This document shows, in pieces, positions 1 to 9,083 of a DNA stretch of 64,000 bases. Numbering within the stretch: the stretch's first letter is position 1; each line of letters begins with the position of its first letter. Both the position numbers and the translations under genes were made by a program. Source of the DNA: Terriglobales bacterium (lineage in GTDB: Bacteria; Acidobacteriota; Terriglobia; Terriglobales; Acidobacteriaceae); assembly GCA_035764005.1 (NCBI GenBank), contig DASTZZ010000072.1:47517-111516 (forward strand), written 5' to 3'. The notes below the pieces were generated by a model. It was not told where the DNA came from and did not search any database. It saw nothing but the letters and a program-made list of their open reading frames with translations.

Positions 1-13
1 CGCGAGGTGAAGA

Positions 14-3000
14 TTGGCTCGGAAGCTGGCTTCGCGCTGTAATAGTCTGTTTCTTCTACTTCTCATAACAACTTCTTTTCTGGCGTTCGCGGCGACGCAG
101 CAAAAGCCCTCGACGAACGCGCCGCAGAATAGGAAGAAATCCGGAGCTGGACCGGAAACTCACGCCGGCGCGCAGGCCACTCCTGCGACCTCGCCGACAG
201 AAGCTGCGAATGCTGCGCCGGAGTCTCCCTTTGCCCATCTTGAATATCGGTTCATCGGGCCGCCGGGGAATCGAGTGAGTGCCGTTTTGGGAGAACCTGG
301 AAATCCGAACGTCTACTACGCCGGAGCTGCTTCCGGCGGCGTTTGGAAATCATCCGACGGCGGATTCAATTGGCATCCAGTCTTCGATAAAGAGACTGCC
401 CAGTCGATCGGCTCAATCGCGATTGCTCCATCCAACCACAGCATCGTGTGGGTGGGCACGGGAGAAACCTTCATTCGGAGCAACGTCTCGATTGGTAACG
501 GCGTTTACAAATCCACTGATGCAGGCAAGACGTGGCAGCACATGGGTCTCGAAGCTGCTGGACGCATCCCCCGCATCATCATCGATCCGCGTAATCCGGA
601 CATTGTCTTTGTCGCGGCGCTCGGCACCTGCTACGGTCCGCAGCCGGAACGCGGCGTCTTCCGCAGCAAAGATGGAGGTAAGACCTGGGAGCGTGTCCTG
701 TTCGTCGATGAGAACACAGGAGCCTCCGATCTCTCAATGGATCCTAAAGACTCCAACACGCTCTTCGCAGGCACATGGCAGATCGATATTAAGACCTGGG
801 GACGCAACAGCGGTGGTCCTGGTAGCGGTGTGTTCGTCACCCACGATGGCGGGAACACCTGGAAGCACATCACCGGACACGGCCTGCCCGATTCCCCATT
901 AGGGAAAATCGCCGTAGCAGTCGCTCCGAGCGATTCCAGCCGCGTGTACGCGCTGATTGAAACCGGCCAGCGCGGCTCTCTATGGCGCAGCGACGATGGT
1001 GGCGAGAACTGGCGGATCGTCAACTACAGCCGCTTGCTCAACGAGCGTCCGCACTACTACACGCGCATGCTGGTGATGCCCGACAACGAAAACGAAGTCT
1101 ATTTCCCATCAAACAGCATGGGAGTGACCTACGACGGAGGGCAGACTGCCGATCTGGTGCGCTGGGGCGGCGACAATCACGATATGTGGGCGGACCCGCA
1201 GAATCCGAACCGCATGATGATCGGCAGCGACGGCGGCGTAGCCATCACCGTTGTCCGCGGCAAAGAATGGAACTGGACGCGGCTTCCCATTGCGCAGATC
1301 TATCACGCATCAACTGACACGCGCGTTCCTTACTTCGTCTATGGCCAGATGCAGGACGGTCCCTCAATGCGAGGACCGAGCGATGATCTCGGCGGCGACA
1401 GTATCCCGGCAGCTGATTGGATCACAACCGGCGGATGCGAAACCGGCTGGAGCACTCCTGATCCTGTCGACTCAAATATCGTGTGGGCGGGTTGCTACGC
1501 CGGCGTAACCGAACGCTTCGATCTGCGCACGGGGCACGCGCGATCAGTCAGCGTATGGCCGGATCGCACGATGGGCGCTAACGCCGGGCAGGTGAAGATT
1601 CGCATGAACTGGACATATCCGATTGCGATCTCCCCGCACGACCACAACACGGTTTACGTGGGCAGCCAGTACGTACACAAGACCTCCGATGGCGGGCAGA
1701 CATGGCAGACGATTAGTCCCGACTTGACATTGAACGATGCATCGATGCACGGAGACTCCGGAGGGCTGACCGTCGATAACCTGAGCGTAGAGTATGCAGG
1801 CGTGGTCTTCGCGCTGGCCGAATCGCCGGCTGAGAAAGGACAAATCTGGGCAGGCACGAACGATGGGCTGGTGCAGATGACACGCGACGGCGGAGCGCAT
1901 TGGTCGAACGTCACTCCCAAAGGTATGCCGCCGAAGATGACTGTCGATGCGGTGATTCCGTCGAAGTACGAGGCAGGCACATGTTACATCGCCGTGGATG
2001 GACACCAGGTGAACATTCGCGATCCGTATCTTTATCGCACTTCCGATTTCGGGAAAACATGGAAGCTGATCGTAAACGGCATTCCCAAATCGCCGCTCAG
2101 CTACACGGATTCCATTCAGGAAGACCCTGTGCGACGCGGTCTGCTGTACGCAGGTACTGAGAATGCGCTCTATGTCTCGTTCGACGATGGCGATCATTGG
2201 CAGCCGTTGCAAAATAATCTGCCGCACGCTCCCGTTCACTGGATTACCGTGCAAGACCATTTCAAAGATCTCGTCGTCGGAACCTATGGGCGTGGCTTCT
2301 GGATTCTCGACGATCTCACTCCGCTTGAGCAGTTCGACGATTCCATTCGCAACAAGAGCGTTCATCTGTTTACGCCGCGTCCTGCGTATCGGTTTCGCGA
2401 GATCTTTCATCGTGAGATGGCCGAAGGCGTCGAAGGAGAGAACCCTGCTTACGGAGCTTCGATTAACTACTTCCTAAAACAGCCGGCAAAAAAGATTGAG
2501 ATCATCGTGGAAGGTCCGGACGGCAAAACTATTCGCACTCTGAAGAGCGAGAACGCTGCGGGCATCAATCGCACCTATTGGGACTTGCGTTATCCGCCGG
2601 TCATGGATGTCGCCCTGCGGACTACGCCGGAAGGCAATCCGCACATTTGGGAAGAAAAACGCTTCGTCGGAAAGGAATCGCGTCCGGTTTACTACTACGG
2701 AGTTGGCCGAAGCGAAAACAATCGTCCGATGCGCGCTCCAAGCGGCGAGCCGACGATCGGTCCGCTAGTTGCCCCGGGCGAGTACACGGTCAAGCTTGTC
2801 GCTGACGGCCAGACGCTTACCCAGAAGCTCACCGTGTTAAAAGATCCAAACACCTCGGGCTCAGGAGCTGACGTAGAAGCCGCGACGAAGCTTTCAGTCT
2901 CCATCTACAACGATGCCAACGACTCCGTTCGCATGATCAACCAACTCGAATGGACACGCCGCCAGCTCGAAGACATGCAGAAGATGCTGAAGGCCTCCAA

Positions 3001-3361
3001 TGCGGACAACTCGTTCAGCGAAGCAAGCAGGCAGTTGGATGGCAAAGCGCTGGCGATCGAAGATCAATTGCTCCAGCGCACGATTGCGGAGGGCGACATG
3101 AAGTCGTTCCGCGGTCCTCTGCAACTCTATTTGAAGTTCATCTGGCTACAGGCAGAGGTGGGCAGCGGCGGCGCCGACGTATCCGGCAATCCCGACTTCC
3201 CGCCGACGCAATCGGAAATCGAGGTGTACAACCTGCTGCATGGCAAACTCGAGAAGACACAATCCGACTTCAACAGCTTCTACTCGAATGATGTACCAGC
3301 CTTCAATCGCGACATGGCCCAGAAGGGAATGGATCGTGTGATGACGGTAGTAGTGAAGTAG
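14..3361 (+). CDS. Exported Asp-box (BNR/sortilin-like) repeat protein
   Basis: The 1115-residue protein starts at a TTG with GAGGTGA four bases upstream, and begins with a signal peptide (hydrophobic core LFLLLLITTSFLAFA). The mature part carries at least nine Asp-box motifs of the S-x-D-x-G-x-T-W type (for example SSDGGFNW, SKDGGKTW, TSDGGQTW, TRDGGAHW), which form the blades of BNR/VPS10-type beta-propellers, over about residues 80-780. A C-terminal part of about 300 residues holds an Ig-like stretch (GEYTVKLVADGQTLTQKL) and a charged helical end. Such proteins are often annotated as glycosyl hydrolases, but I see no catalytic signature and the substrate is unknown. It probably acts in the periplasm or outside the cell. 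It converges on the pectinase gene. Confidence 0.85.
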   Translation: MARKLASRCNSLFLLLLITTSFLAFAATQQKPSTNAPQNRKKSGAGPETHAGAQATPATSPTEAANAAPESPFAHLEYRFIGPPGNRVSAVLGEPGNPNVYYAGAASGGVWKSSDGGFNWHPVFDKETAQSIGSIAIAPSNHSIVWVGTGETFIRSNVSIGNGVYKSTDAGKTWQHMGLEAAGRIPRIIIDPRNPDIVFVAALGTCYGPQPERGVFRSKDGGKTWERVLFVDENTGASDLSMDPKDSNTLFAGTWQIDIKTWGRNSGGPGSGVFVTHDGGNTWKHITGHGLPDSPLGKIAVAVAPSDSSRVYALIETGQRGSLWRSDDGGENWRIVNYSRLLNERPHYYTRMLVMPDNENEVYFPSNSMGVTYDGGQTADLVRWGGDNHDMWADPQNPNRMMIGSDGGVAITVVRGKEWNWTRLPIAQIYHASTDTRVPYFVYGQMQDGPSMRGPSDDLGGDSIPAADWITTGGCETGWSTPDPVDSNIVWAGCYAGVTERFDLRTGHARSVSVWPDRTMGANAGQVKIRMNWTYPIAISPHDHNTVYVGSQYVHKTSDGGQTWQTISPDLTLNDASMHGDSGGLTVDNLSVEYAGVVFALAESPAEKGQIWAGTNDGLVQMTRDGGAHWSNVTPKGMPPKMTVDAVIPSKYEAGTCYIAVDGHQVNIRDPYLYRTSDFGKTWKLIVNGIPKSPLSYTDSIQEDPVRRGLLYAGTENALYVSFDDGDHWQPLQNNLPHAPVHWITVQDHFKDLVVGTYGRGFWILDDLTPLEQFDDSIRNKSVHLFTPRPAYRFREIFHREMAEGVEGENPAYGASINYFLKQPAKKIEIIVEGPDGKTIRTLKSENAAGINRTYWDLRYPPVMDVALRTTPEGNPHIWEEKRFVGKESRPVYYYGVGRSENNRPMRAPSGEPTIGPLVAPGEYTVKLVADGQTLTQKLTVLKDPNTSGSGADVEAATKLSVSIYNDANDSVRMINQLEWTRRQLEDMQKMLKASNADNSFSEASRQLDGKALAIEDQLLQRTIAEGDMKSFRGPLQLYLKFIWLQAEVGSGGADVSGNPDFPPTQSEIEVYNLLHGKLEKTQSDFNSFYSNDVPAFNRDMAQKGMDRVMTVVVK

Positions 3362-3398
3362 ATGATGCGCAGCGAGACACGGATTGTCTGCCGGTGGA

Positions 3399-3573
3399 GC
3401 CCCCGATTTTAGTCGGGGGCGCACGGCAAAGCCGTGCGTCTGGGAGCGACCAAACAACACTCGCGCTTTAGCGCCGGCATGCGCTCTAGCGCGTTATACC
3501 AGCGCTAAAGCGCCGAGTGAGTTGACCTTTATTTGACGACGCTAGCGCGTCGCCCGCGACTAAACTCGCGGGC
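3399..3573. repeat. Cluster of short palindromes between convergent genes
   Basis: Several perfect or near-perfect hairpins follow each other: GCCCCCGA/TCGGGGGC (3399-3420), GCACGGC/GCCGTGC (3421-3437), GCGCTTTAGCGCC at 3463-3475 against its complement at 3502-3514, and GCCCGCGA/TCGCGGGC (3552-3573). They fill the space between two convergent genes. They could end transcription in both directions, but they look like REP-type intergenic repeats rather than a classic U-tract terminator. Confidence 0.7.
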
Positions 3574-3614
3574 TTCACCCTGAAACCGAAGCCTCACTTG
3601 GTATCGTACGTTCG

Positions 3615-5981
3615 CTACTTTTCCGGATTCCAGCCGTCATCGCCGCGCAAGAAATTTTCGGGGCTGAACTTCTGCGCCTCGGCCTCGGTGAGTTGATGCG
3701 AGTGCGGATCCCGCGCGCTGGGGTTCGCGCCCGGGCCGGTGGAATGATACTCGGCATAGAACGCCGTATCGACCGAATGCGTCTCGCCGGTATGCCATTC
3801 GTGCCAACCCACGGGCATGACTTGCGCGTCGAGATCGGTGTTGAGAAACACCACCGTCGAATACGGTCTCCACGGCCTTCCAAGATACAGTTCCTGCACT
3901 CCGGGATCTGCCGTGACTTTGCAGCGATCGAAGACGTATCCGCTTTGCTGATCGGAATACCGCTTGCTCTGGGCGGTCAAGTAAACGGTCTTGTGCGCGA
4001 TCGCGTGAATCTCGCAGTTCTGAAAGACGGCCTTGCTGTCGCCGAAGATGAAATCGACGTGGCCTTCGATGTAGCAGTCCTCGAAGTACTGGCGCGCAGG
4101 AACACATGGCCCGGTATCGGAGGCACAGGACTTTGCCGCCGCAAACAACGTGTCCTGCGCGCCGAGAATGTGCACGTGCCGGAAGACCGCGCGATCGCCG
4201 TGCACTGACAGCGCGACCGCTTGCGTCCCTTGCGTCGCCTCTGGATTCTTCTTGCCGAAATCGTTTTGGAAGGTAACTCCTTCGGCATAGAAGTTATCGC
4301 CGAGCACGTTGACCGTGGCGCTCTTGAAGGTTCCACCGGCGGTGCCTGCGCTCTTGTCAAAGACGATGACTGCCGCTGACGGATTCTTCGCGTCCCCGAT
4401 CAATCGCACGTTGGGCTTGGTAATGTCGACGACCTCCCGGTATGTTCCCGCCAACACGTGGATCGTTCCTCCCGTTTCGGGAAGCGCGTTCATCGCCTCC
4501 TGCACGGATCTGTAGTCTCCCGATCCGTCAGCGGCGACCGTCACTCTTTCGTAATTCGATGTGTCGGCTTTCTCAGTTGCAGGCTGTGGGAATGGGACAA
4601 AACGTCCGCTGCAGTCGGGAGCGTCAGCATTGCCGGGCTTTCCCTCGACGACAACGTTGGCTCCGGTGGGAACGATGTTTGAGCCCTCGGGTCCGATCGT
4701 GATCCGTGCATTGGCAGCGCGCACCAGCCTGGGATCGTAAGAGTCGGCGCGCACGCCGTCGAGTCGAATACGCGTGAGGTGCTGGGGATCGCTGCCCAGG
4801 AAGCTCATTTTGCCCGGCGTGAGTATGTGCACGCCATGCAACATTATGTCCTCGAACGCCGGCACATCCGTTCCACGCTCCGTGCTGTAGAACGGATCGA
4901 AAACCAGCGGCTCTTTCGTATTGCGAATGCAGACATTCGAGTACGAGATATTGCGAACAGTCCCGCCTCGCGTCGAGTTCGACTTGATGCGAAGGCCATT
5001 ATCGGCTCCGTCGATAGTCAGATCGCGAACCTCTACGTCGCTGACTCCGCCATTCGTCTCGCTGCCAATCGACATTCCGTGGCCGGTATAGAAATGATTA
5101 TCCGCAATCGTGAGGTGCGTCGATGGGCCATTCGATCCAGCTTTGATCGCAACGTTATCATCACCGGCGTGAATGAACGAATGGAGAATGCTGACGTTGG
5201 TCGAAGATGACGGATCGATGCCGTCGGTATTGCGTGCCGTTTTGGGAGAGTCGATCTTCACGCCCCAGGCGGTGAACCCGTTTGTGCGATTCACGATGAC
5301 GTGGAAGTTGGGCGAGTTCTTCAGCGTAATGCGGTAGAGAATGAAGTTGTCGGCGCGGTCCCCGACGATTATGCGAAAACAATTCTGGTAGGCCTTCTGG
5401 ACTTTGGCCTCCTGCGCCAGGTCCCACCAGCTTACGTTCGCGTGCAGAAGCTTGGCTCCTCCGCGACTGTCGATCACGCCGTCGCCCATGACAGCCGCTT
5501 CGGTATCTGCGACATGAATCAGCGGCTTGCAGCCTCGCCTGTTGTCCTTAGTCACCGTGCCGCAAACGCCGGGGTAAACGTCGTAAAGGCGTGGATCGCG
5601 CGAAGCGAAGAGCGTGACGCCGGCATCCACCAGCAGCGTGATTCCGTGCCGGAGTTCCAGCGGACCAGAGAGAAAGGCATTGCGCTCGCCATCGGCGCGA
5701 AGTTCGACGGCGTTACCCGGAGTGCAGGAATCGAGCGCCTCCTGAATGCGAACGGTATCGAGCTTCTCTTCATCTTGCTCGCGCAAGTTGGCGTTTGTTG
5801 CGATGAGATTGGCTTTCAGCGTGGAGCAAATCGCAGGTATGTGCGGTTCGGTAACCGTGCGAGTGTCTTGGGCCGCAGACGCACGCGACAAAAGCAATGT
5901 GCAAGCCAAAGCGCAGACCAAAAGCGAGAAACCAACGTGGAGCCGGGCGCCCCCGCCCGGGTGTTTGTCTTCAATGTTCAT
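3615..5981 (-). CDS. Bifunctional polygalacturonase (GH28) - pectinesterase (CE8)
   Basis: This 788-residue exported protein joins two pectin-active domains. A signal peptide (residues 1-37, ending ASA-AQ) is followed by a GH28 beta-helix (about 45-460) with the family motifs NTDG (about 250), GDD (about 273), GHG (about 297) and RIK (about 331). A CE8 pectin methylesterase follows (about 475-788) with GAQDT, DFIFGD and GRPW, which carry the known catalytic Asp and Arg positions. The esterase removes methyl groups so that the polygalacturonase can cut the chain. It is the last gene of the minus-strand pectin locus, 99 bases after uxaC. The n-region of the signal peptide is encoded by a dispersed palindromic repeat (5936-5962), so the start could lie downstream at the TTG inside the hydrophobic core, although ATG is the simplest reading. 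Confidence 0.93.
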   Translation of the reverse strand: MNIEDKHPGGGARLHVGFSLLVCALACTLLLSRASAAQDTRTVTEPHIPAICSTLKANLIATNANLREQDEEKLDTVRIQEALDSCTPGNAVELRADGERNAFLSGPLELRHGITLLVDAGVTLFASRDPRLYDVYPGVCGTVTKDNRRGCKPLIHVADTEAAVMGDGVIDSRGGAKLLHANVSWWDLAQEAKVQKAYQNCFRIIVGDRADNFILYRITLKNSPNFHVIVNRTNGFTAWGVKIDSPKTARNTDGIDPSSSTNVSILHSFIHAGDDNVAIKAGSNGPSTHLTIADNHFYTGHGMSIGSETNGGVSDVEVRDLTIDGADNGLRIKSNSTRGGTVRNISYSNVCIRNTKEPLVFDPFYSTERGTDVPAFEDIMLHGVHILTPGKMSFLGSDPQHLTRIRLDGVRADSYDPRLVRAANARITIGPEGSNIVPTGANVVVEGKPGNADAPDCSGRFVPFPQPATEKADTSNYERVTVAADGSGDYRSVQEAMNALPETGGTIHVLAGTYREVVDITKPNVRLIGDAKNPSAAVIVFDKSAGTAGGTFKSATVNVLGDNFYAEGVTFQNDFGKKNPEATQGTQAVALSVHGDRAVFRHVHILGAQDTLFAAAKSCASDTGPCVPARQYFEDCYIEGHVDFIFGDSKAVFQNCEIHAIAHKTVYLTAQSKRYSDQQSGYVFDRCKVTADPGVQELYLGRPWRPYSTVVFLNTDLDAQVMPVGWHEWHTGETHSVDTAFYAEYHSTGPGANPSARDPHSHQLTEAEAQKFSPENFLRGDDGWNPEK
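5936..5962. repeat. GC-rich palindromic repeat, copy 1 (inside pectinase start)
   Basis: This copy reads GTGGAGCCGGGCGCC then CCCGCCCGGGTG on the plus strand. The same unit occurs, inverted, at 6040-6067 and 9047-9074. Here it lies inside the coding sequence and encodes residues about 7-15 of the pectinase (HPGGGARLH). Confidence 0.75.
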
Positions 5982-6039
5982 ATCGGTAGTTGTGAATGAC
6001 TGTTAAGAGGCAATCCTGATGACCAAGTATCACCACCAA

Positions 6040-6067
6040 AACCCGGGCGAGGGCGCCCGGCTCCACG
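6040..6067. repeat. GC-rich palindromic repeat, copy 2
   Basis: ACCCGGGCGAGGGCGCCCGG followed by CTCCACG, in the gap between the end of uxaC and the start of the pectinase gene. It can fold through CCGGGCG/CGCCCGG and is in inverted orientation relative to copy 1, only 78 bases away. Confidence 0.75.
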
Positions 6068-6080
6068 GAACCATCAGAGC

Positions 6081-7529
6081 CTACTGTGCGCTTCCTGCCA
6101 GGGCCGCTCCATTCTCTTTTGTAACTCCTTCCGGAAATGGGAAGTGCGCCGCAGCATTGCCGTAGCAGATTGCCTCTACCATCTTTCCGACAAGTGCTTC
6201 GTCATTGGGCAGTAAGCCCCGTTCCATCTCGCCGCCCAACAAATTGCAGAGCACGCGGCGGAAGTACTCGTGACGCGGATAAGACATGAAAGAGCGTGAG
6301 TCTGTCACCATGCCGACGAAGCGCGAGAGCAATCCCGTATTCGAAAGAGCATTCAACTGCCACTCGATTCCTTCCTTCTGATCTAGAAACCACCAGCCTG
6401 TGCCGAATTGGATCTTTCCCGGGGTCCCGCCCTGGAAGTTGCCGGCCATGGTGGCAAAGGCATAGTTGTCGGTGGGATTCACGTTGTACAGAATCATCTT
6501 GGGCATCGCATTTTCCTCGCTCAGCCGCCCCATGAAGCGCGCGAGCGCCGAAGCCTGCGGCCAGTCGCCCATTGAGTCGAACCCGGTGTCGCGTCCCAGA
6601 GTTCGGAATGCTTGCGGATTGGCATTGCGCAGCGCTCCGAGATGGAGTTGCTTGATCCATCTCTTTTCGGCATCGAGGTGCGCTGTGTAGAGCAGCATGA
6701 AGCTGGCGAACTGCAACGCCTGTTCCGGATCGGGAACTTTGCCCGAGCGAACAGCATCGAAAATTGTCGCTGCCTGCTGCTCAGTGCATGCTTCTGCCGG
6801 GCAGGTGTCGAGTCCGTGATCGGAGGCGCGGCAGCCCATCTGGTGGAAAGTATCGTGGCGCACGCGAAGTGCACTGAGCAGATCGCCCAGGCGTGTGATC
6901 TGGGTATCAGCCGCGCGCTCCAGTGTTGCGAGCCACCCGTTAAACTCCGCGGGATCTTCGATGCGAAAGGCAGCGTCCGGACGGAACGTTGGAAATACCC
7001 GCGTTGCTAGTCCTTGCTCGGCTATCGCTTGGTGGTATTCGAGCGAATCTGTGGGATCGTCGGTGCTGCAAACGACTTCAACCTTGAATTTGCGCAGAAT
7101 GCCTTGCGCGCTGAGATCGTCGCCCGCAAGCTGCTCGTTAGCTTCGCGCCAGATGCGCGGGGCAGTTTCTTCATTCAAGAGCTCTTCAATTCCGAAGTAG
7201 CGGACGAGTTCCAAATGAGTCCAGTGATAGAGCGGATTCCGCAGCGTGTAAGGAACCGTCTTCGCCCAGGCGAGGAACTTCTCACAGGGCTTCGCGTCGC
7301 CTGTGCAGTAGCGCTCATCTACGCCGTTGGCGCGCATCGCGCGCCATTTGTAGTGATCGCCTTTGAGCCAGATTTCGAATAGATCGCTGAAGCGCCGGTT
7401 CTCGGCAATGTCTTTGGCCGAGATGTGGCAGTGATAATCGATGATCGGCTGTGATTCGGCATAGCGTTGGTATAAACGACGCGCGGTGCCATTTTCGAGA
7501 AGAAAGTCGTCGTGGATGAATGGGCCCAT
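6081..7529 (-). CDS. uxaC: Glucuronate isomerase
   Basis: The 482-residue protein matches UxaC over its full length: it opens with FIHDDFLL and IIDYHCHISAKDIAENR (the metal-binding HCH of this amidohydrolase-superfamily enzyme) and contains the conserved VVCSTDDPTDSLEYH segment. UxaC converts galacturonate to tagaturonate and glucuronate to fructuronate in the cytoplasm, the first step of uronate catabolism. AGGA lies 5 bases before the ATG. The gene starts 24 bases after the GH28 gene, so the two are very likely co-transcribed, which links extracellular pectin breakdown to intracellular galacturonate use. The later enzymes (UxaB, UxaA, KdgK) are not in this window. Confidence 0.96.
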   Translation of the reverse strand: MGPFIHDDFLLENGTARRLYQRYAESQPIIDYHCHISAKDIAENRRFSDLFEIWLKGDHYKWRAMRANGVDERYCTGDAKPCEKFLAWAKTVPYTLRNPLYHWTHLELVRYFGIEELLNEETAPRIWREANEQLAGDDLSAQGILRKFKVEVVCSTDDPTDSLEYHQAIAEQGLATRVFPTFRPDAAFRIEDPAEFNGWLATLERAADTQITRLGDLLSALRVRHDTFHQMGCRASDHGLDTCPAEACTEQQAATIFDAVRSGKVPDPEQALQFASFMLLYTAHLDAEKRWIKQLHLGALRNANPQAFRTLGRDTGFDSMGDWPQASALARFMGRLSEENAMPKMILYNVNPTDNYAFATMAGNFQGGTPGKIQFGTGWWFLDQKEGIEWQLNALSNTGLLSRFVGMVTDSRSFMSYPRHEYFRRVLCNLLGGEMERGLLPNDEALVGKMVEAICYGNAAAHFPFPEGVTKENGAALAGSAQ

Positions 7530-7553
7530 TATGTCCTGTTCCCGAACTGGTCC

Positions 7554-8975
7554 TTAGCTCGTGAGTCGCTGCACTTCTTGTCCATTGATGCGAACGTTGC
7601 GAAGTGAAATATTGTCCACGTTTTCCACTACGTTTCCGTCCGCGACGCCGTCGAACTCGCAATTCGCAAGAGAGATATCTTTGATCGGATCGTTCTTGAA
7701 TCCGCGTAGATAGACTCCGTACTTCGATTTCTCGCTCTTCAAATTCTCCACTGCGACATCACGCACGACCGGCGTGTAGCCGCCCTTTTCGCCTTCTTCG
7801 TAGTAGTAGTCGATTCCGATCGGCGCCTGCGCTACCTGACCCACCGTCATATCACGCATGTAGATCTTCTCGATCAGACCGCCCCGCGCGGCGTTGTTCT
7901 TGATGCGCAGCGCCATGTAGAGAATTGGGCTATCCATCTGGCAATTCCGCGCATAGATGTTGTGCACGCCTCCGGAGATCTCGCTGCCAATGGTCACGCC
8001 GCCGTGACCGTTCTTCATGTGGCAGCCCTGGATGACGATGTTCTGAGAAGGAACGTTCACGCGGCGGCCATCGTCGTTGCGTCCGGATTTGATCGCAATG
8101 CAGTCGTCGCCGGTATTGAAAAAGCAGTTCTCGATCAATACGTCGGAGCACGACTCGGGATCGCATCCGTCGGTGTTTGGGCCAGAAGCGTCGATGTTGA
8201 GATTGCGAACTGTGACGTTGGTGCACAAACACGGCGTCACCTGCCACATCGGCGAGTTCACTAGATGCACGCCTTCGATCAGAATGTTCTTGGAGCGATA
8301 CGGCTGAATGAATTGCGGACGGAGATAATGTCCGGGACCAAAGACGCGCTGCTTCGGCGGAACTCCCTGCGTAGCCATTTGCACAAGCTTCTCGCGATCC
8401 GAGGGCTGATCTTTTCCCGAACCGGGAGCTCGAGTTGAGCGCCATTTCCACCAATGCTCATGATCGGCGTTGCCGTCGATCGTTCCCTTGCCCGTAATCG
8501 CCAGGTTCTCCTGCTCGAAGGCATAGATGAAAGGCGAGTAGTTCATGCACTCTGTGCCTTCCCATCGCGTGAAGACCAGCGGATACTTCAAAGGATCGCG
8601 AGTGAAGCGCAGCGTGGCGCCCTCACTGACGTAAAGATTCACGTTGCTCTTGAGTTCGATCGCTCCGGTGATGAACTCACCGCGCGGAATCACCACTCGG
8701 CCTCCGCCGGCTTTAGAGCATGCGGCAATGGCGGCCCGAACTGCTTCGGTATTGTCGGTCTGATTGTCCGCTTTGGCGCCGTACCTAGTGATCTCAAGTT
8801 CCCGCGATGGGAACTTGGGAGCCTTGATGCGCGCGAGAATTCGCGGGACCTCGTCCCAAACGGCAGCTGAACTCGCTGAATCTGAGCCAGATCCAGCGTG
8901 CGCCCAGATGCGTCCGCTCGCGGCGAGTGCGCCTGCGCTGATTCCCATTTTGAGAAATGTGCGGCGAGTCGTCAT
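7554..8975 (-). CDS. Tat-exported GH28 polygalacturonase
   Basis: This 473-residue protein starts with a twin-arginine signal (TTRRTFLKMG followed by a short hydrophobic stretch), so it is exported folded. The GH28 right-handed beta-helix shows NTDGCD (about 267), GDDCIAIKSG (about 287), GHGGVTIGSE (about 322) and RIKNN (about 356), which hold the catalytic aspartates and substrate-binding Arg/Lys. The enzyme hydrolyses polygalacturonate or a related pectin backbone. AGGAGA directly precedes the ATG. It lies between the TonB-dependent receptor (108-base gap) and uxaC (24-base gap). The specificity (exo or endo, homogalacturonan or rhamnogalacturonan) cannot be told from motifs. Confidence 0.93.
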   Translation of the reverse strand: MTTRRTFLKMGISAGALAASGRIWAHAGSGSDSASSAAVWDEVPRILARIKAPKFPSRELEITRYGAKADNQTDNTEAVRAAIAACSKAGGGRVVIPRGEFITGAIELKSNVNLYVSEGATLRFTRDPLKYPLVFTRWEGTECMNYSPFIYAFEQENLAITGKGTIDGNADHEHWWKWRSTRAPGSGKDQPSDREKLVQMATQGVPPKQRVFGPGHYLRPQFIQPYRSKNILIEGVHLVNSPMWQVTPCLCTNVTVRNLNIDASGPNTDGCDPESCSDVLIENCFFNTGDDCIAIKSGRNDDGRRVNVPSQNIVIQGCHMKNGHGGVTIGSEISGGVHNIYARNCQMDSPILYMALRIKNNAARGGLIEKIYMRDMTVGQVAQAPIGIDYYYEEGEKGGYTPVVRDVAVENLKSEKSKYGVYLRGFKNDPIKDISLANCEFDGVADGNVVENVDNISLRNVRINGQEVQRLTS

Positions 8976-9046
8976 TCTCCTGTTGGTCCCTTCGTTGCAG
9001 CAGAGTTTGCCGGAAGCTGTCTCGACCGGGTGTTCGAATGTCGCAA

Positions 9047-9074
9047 CACCCGGGCGAGGGCGCCCGGCTCCACG
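9047..9074. repeat. GC-rich palindromic repeat, copy 3
   Basis: Same unit and orientation as copy 2, in the gap between the TonB-dependent receptor stop and the GH28 start. All three copies lie in the pectin locus, each at a gene junction. Confidence 0.75.
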
Positions 9075-9083
9075 TTTGCTTCG

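Noticed and set aside
1544..2410. Long minus-strand open frame (288 codons) inside the Asp-box protein gene
   Set aside because: It is antisense to a clear gene, its product has no family resemblance, and GC-rich codon use often opens such frames.
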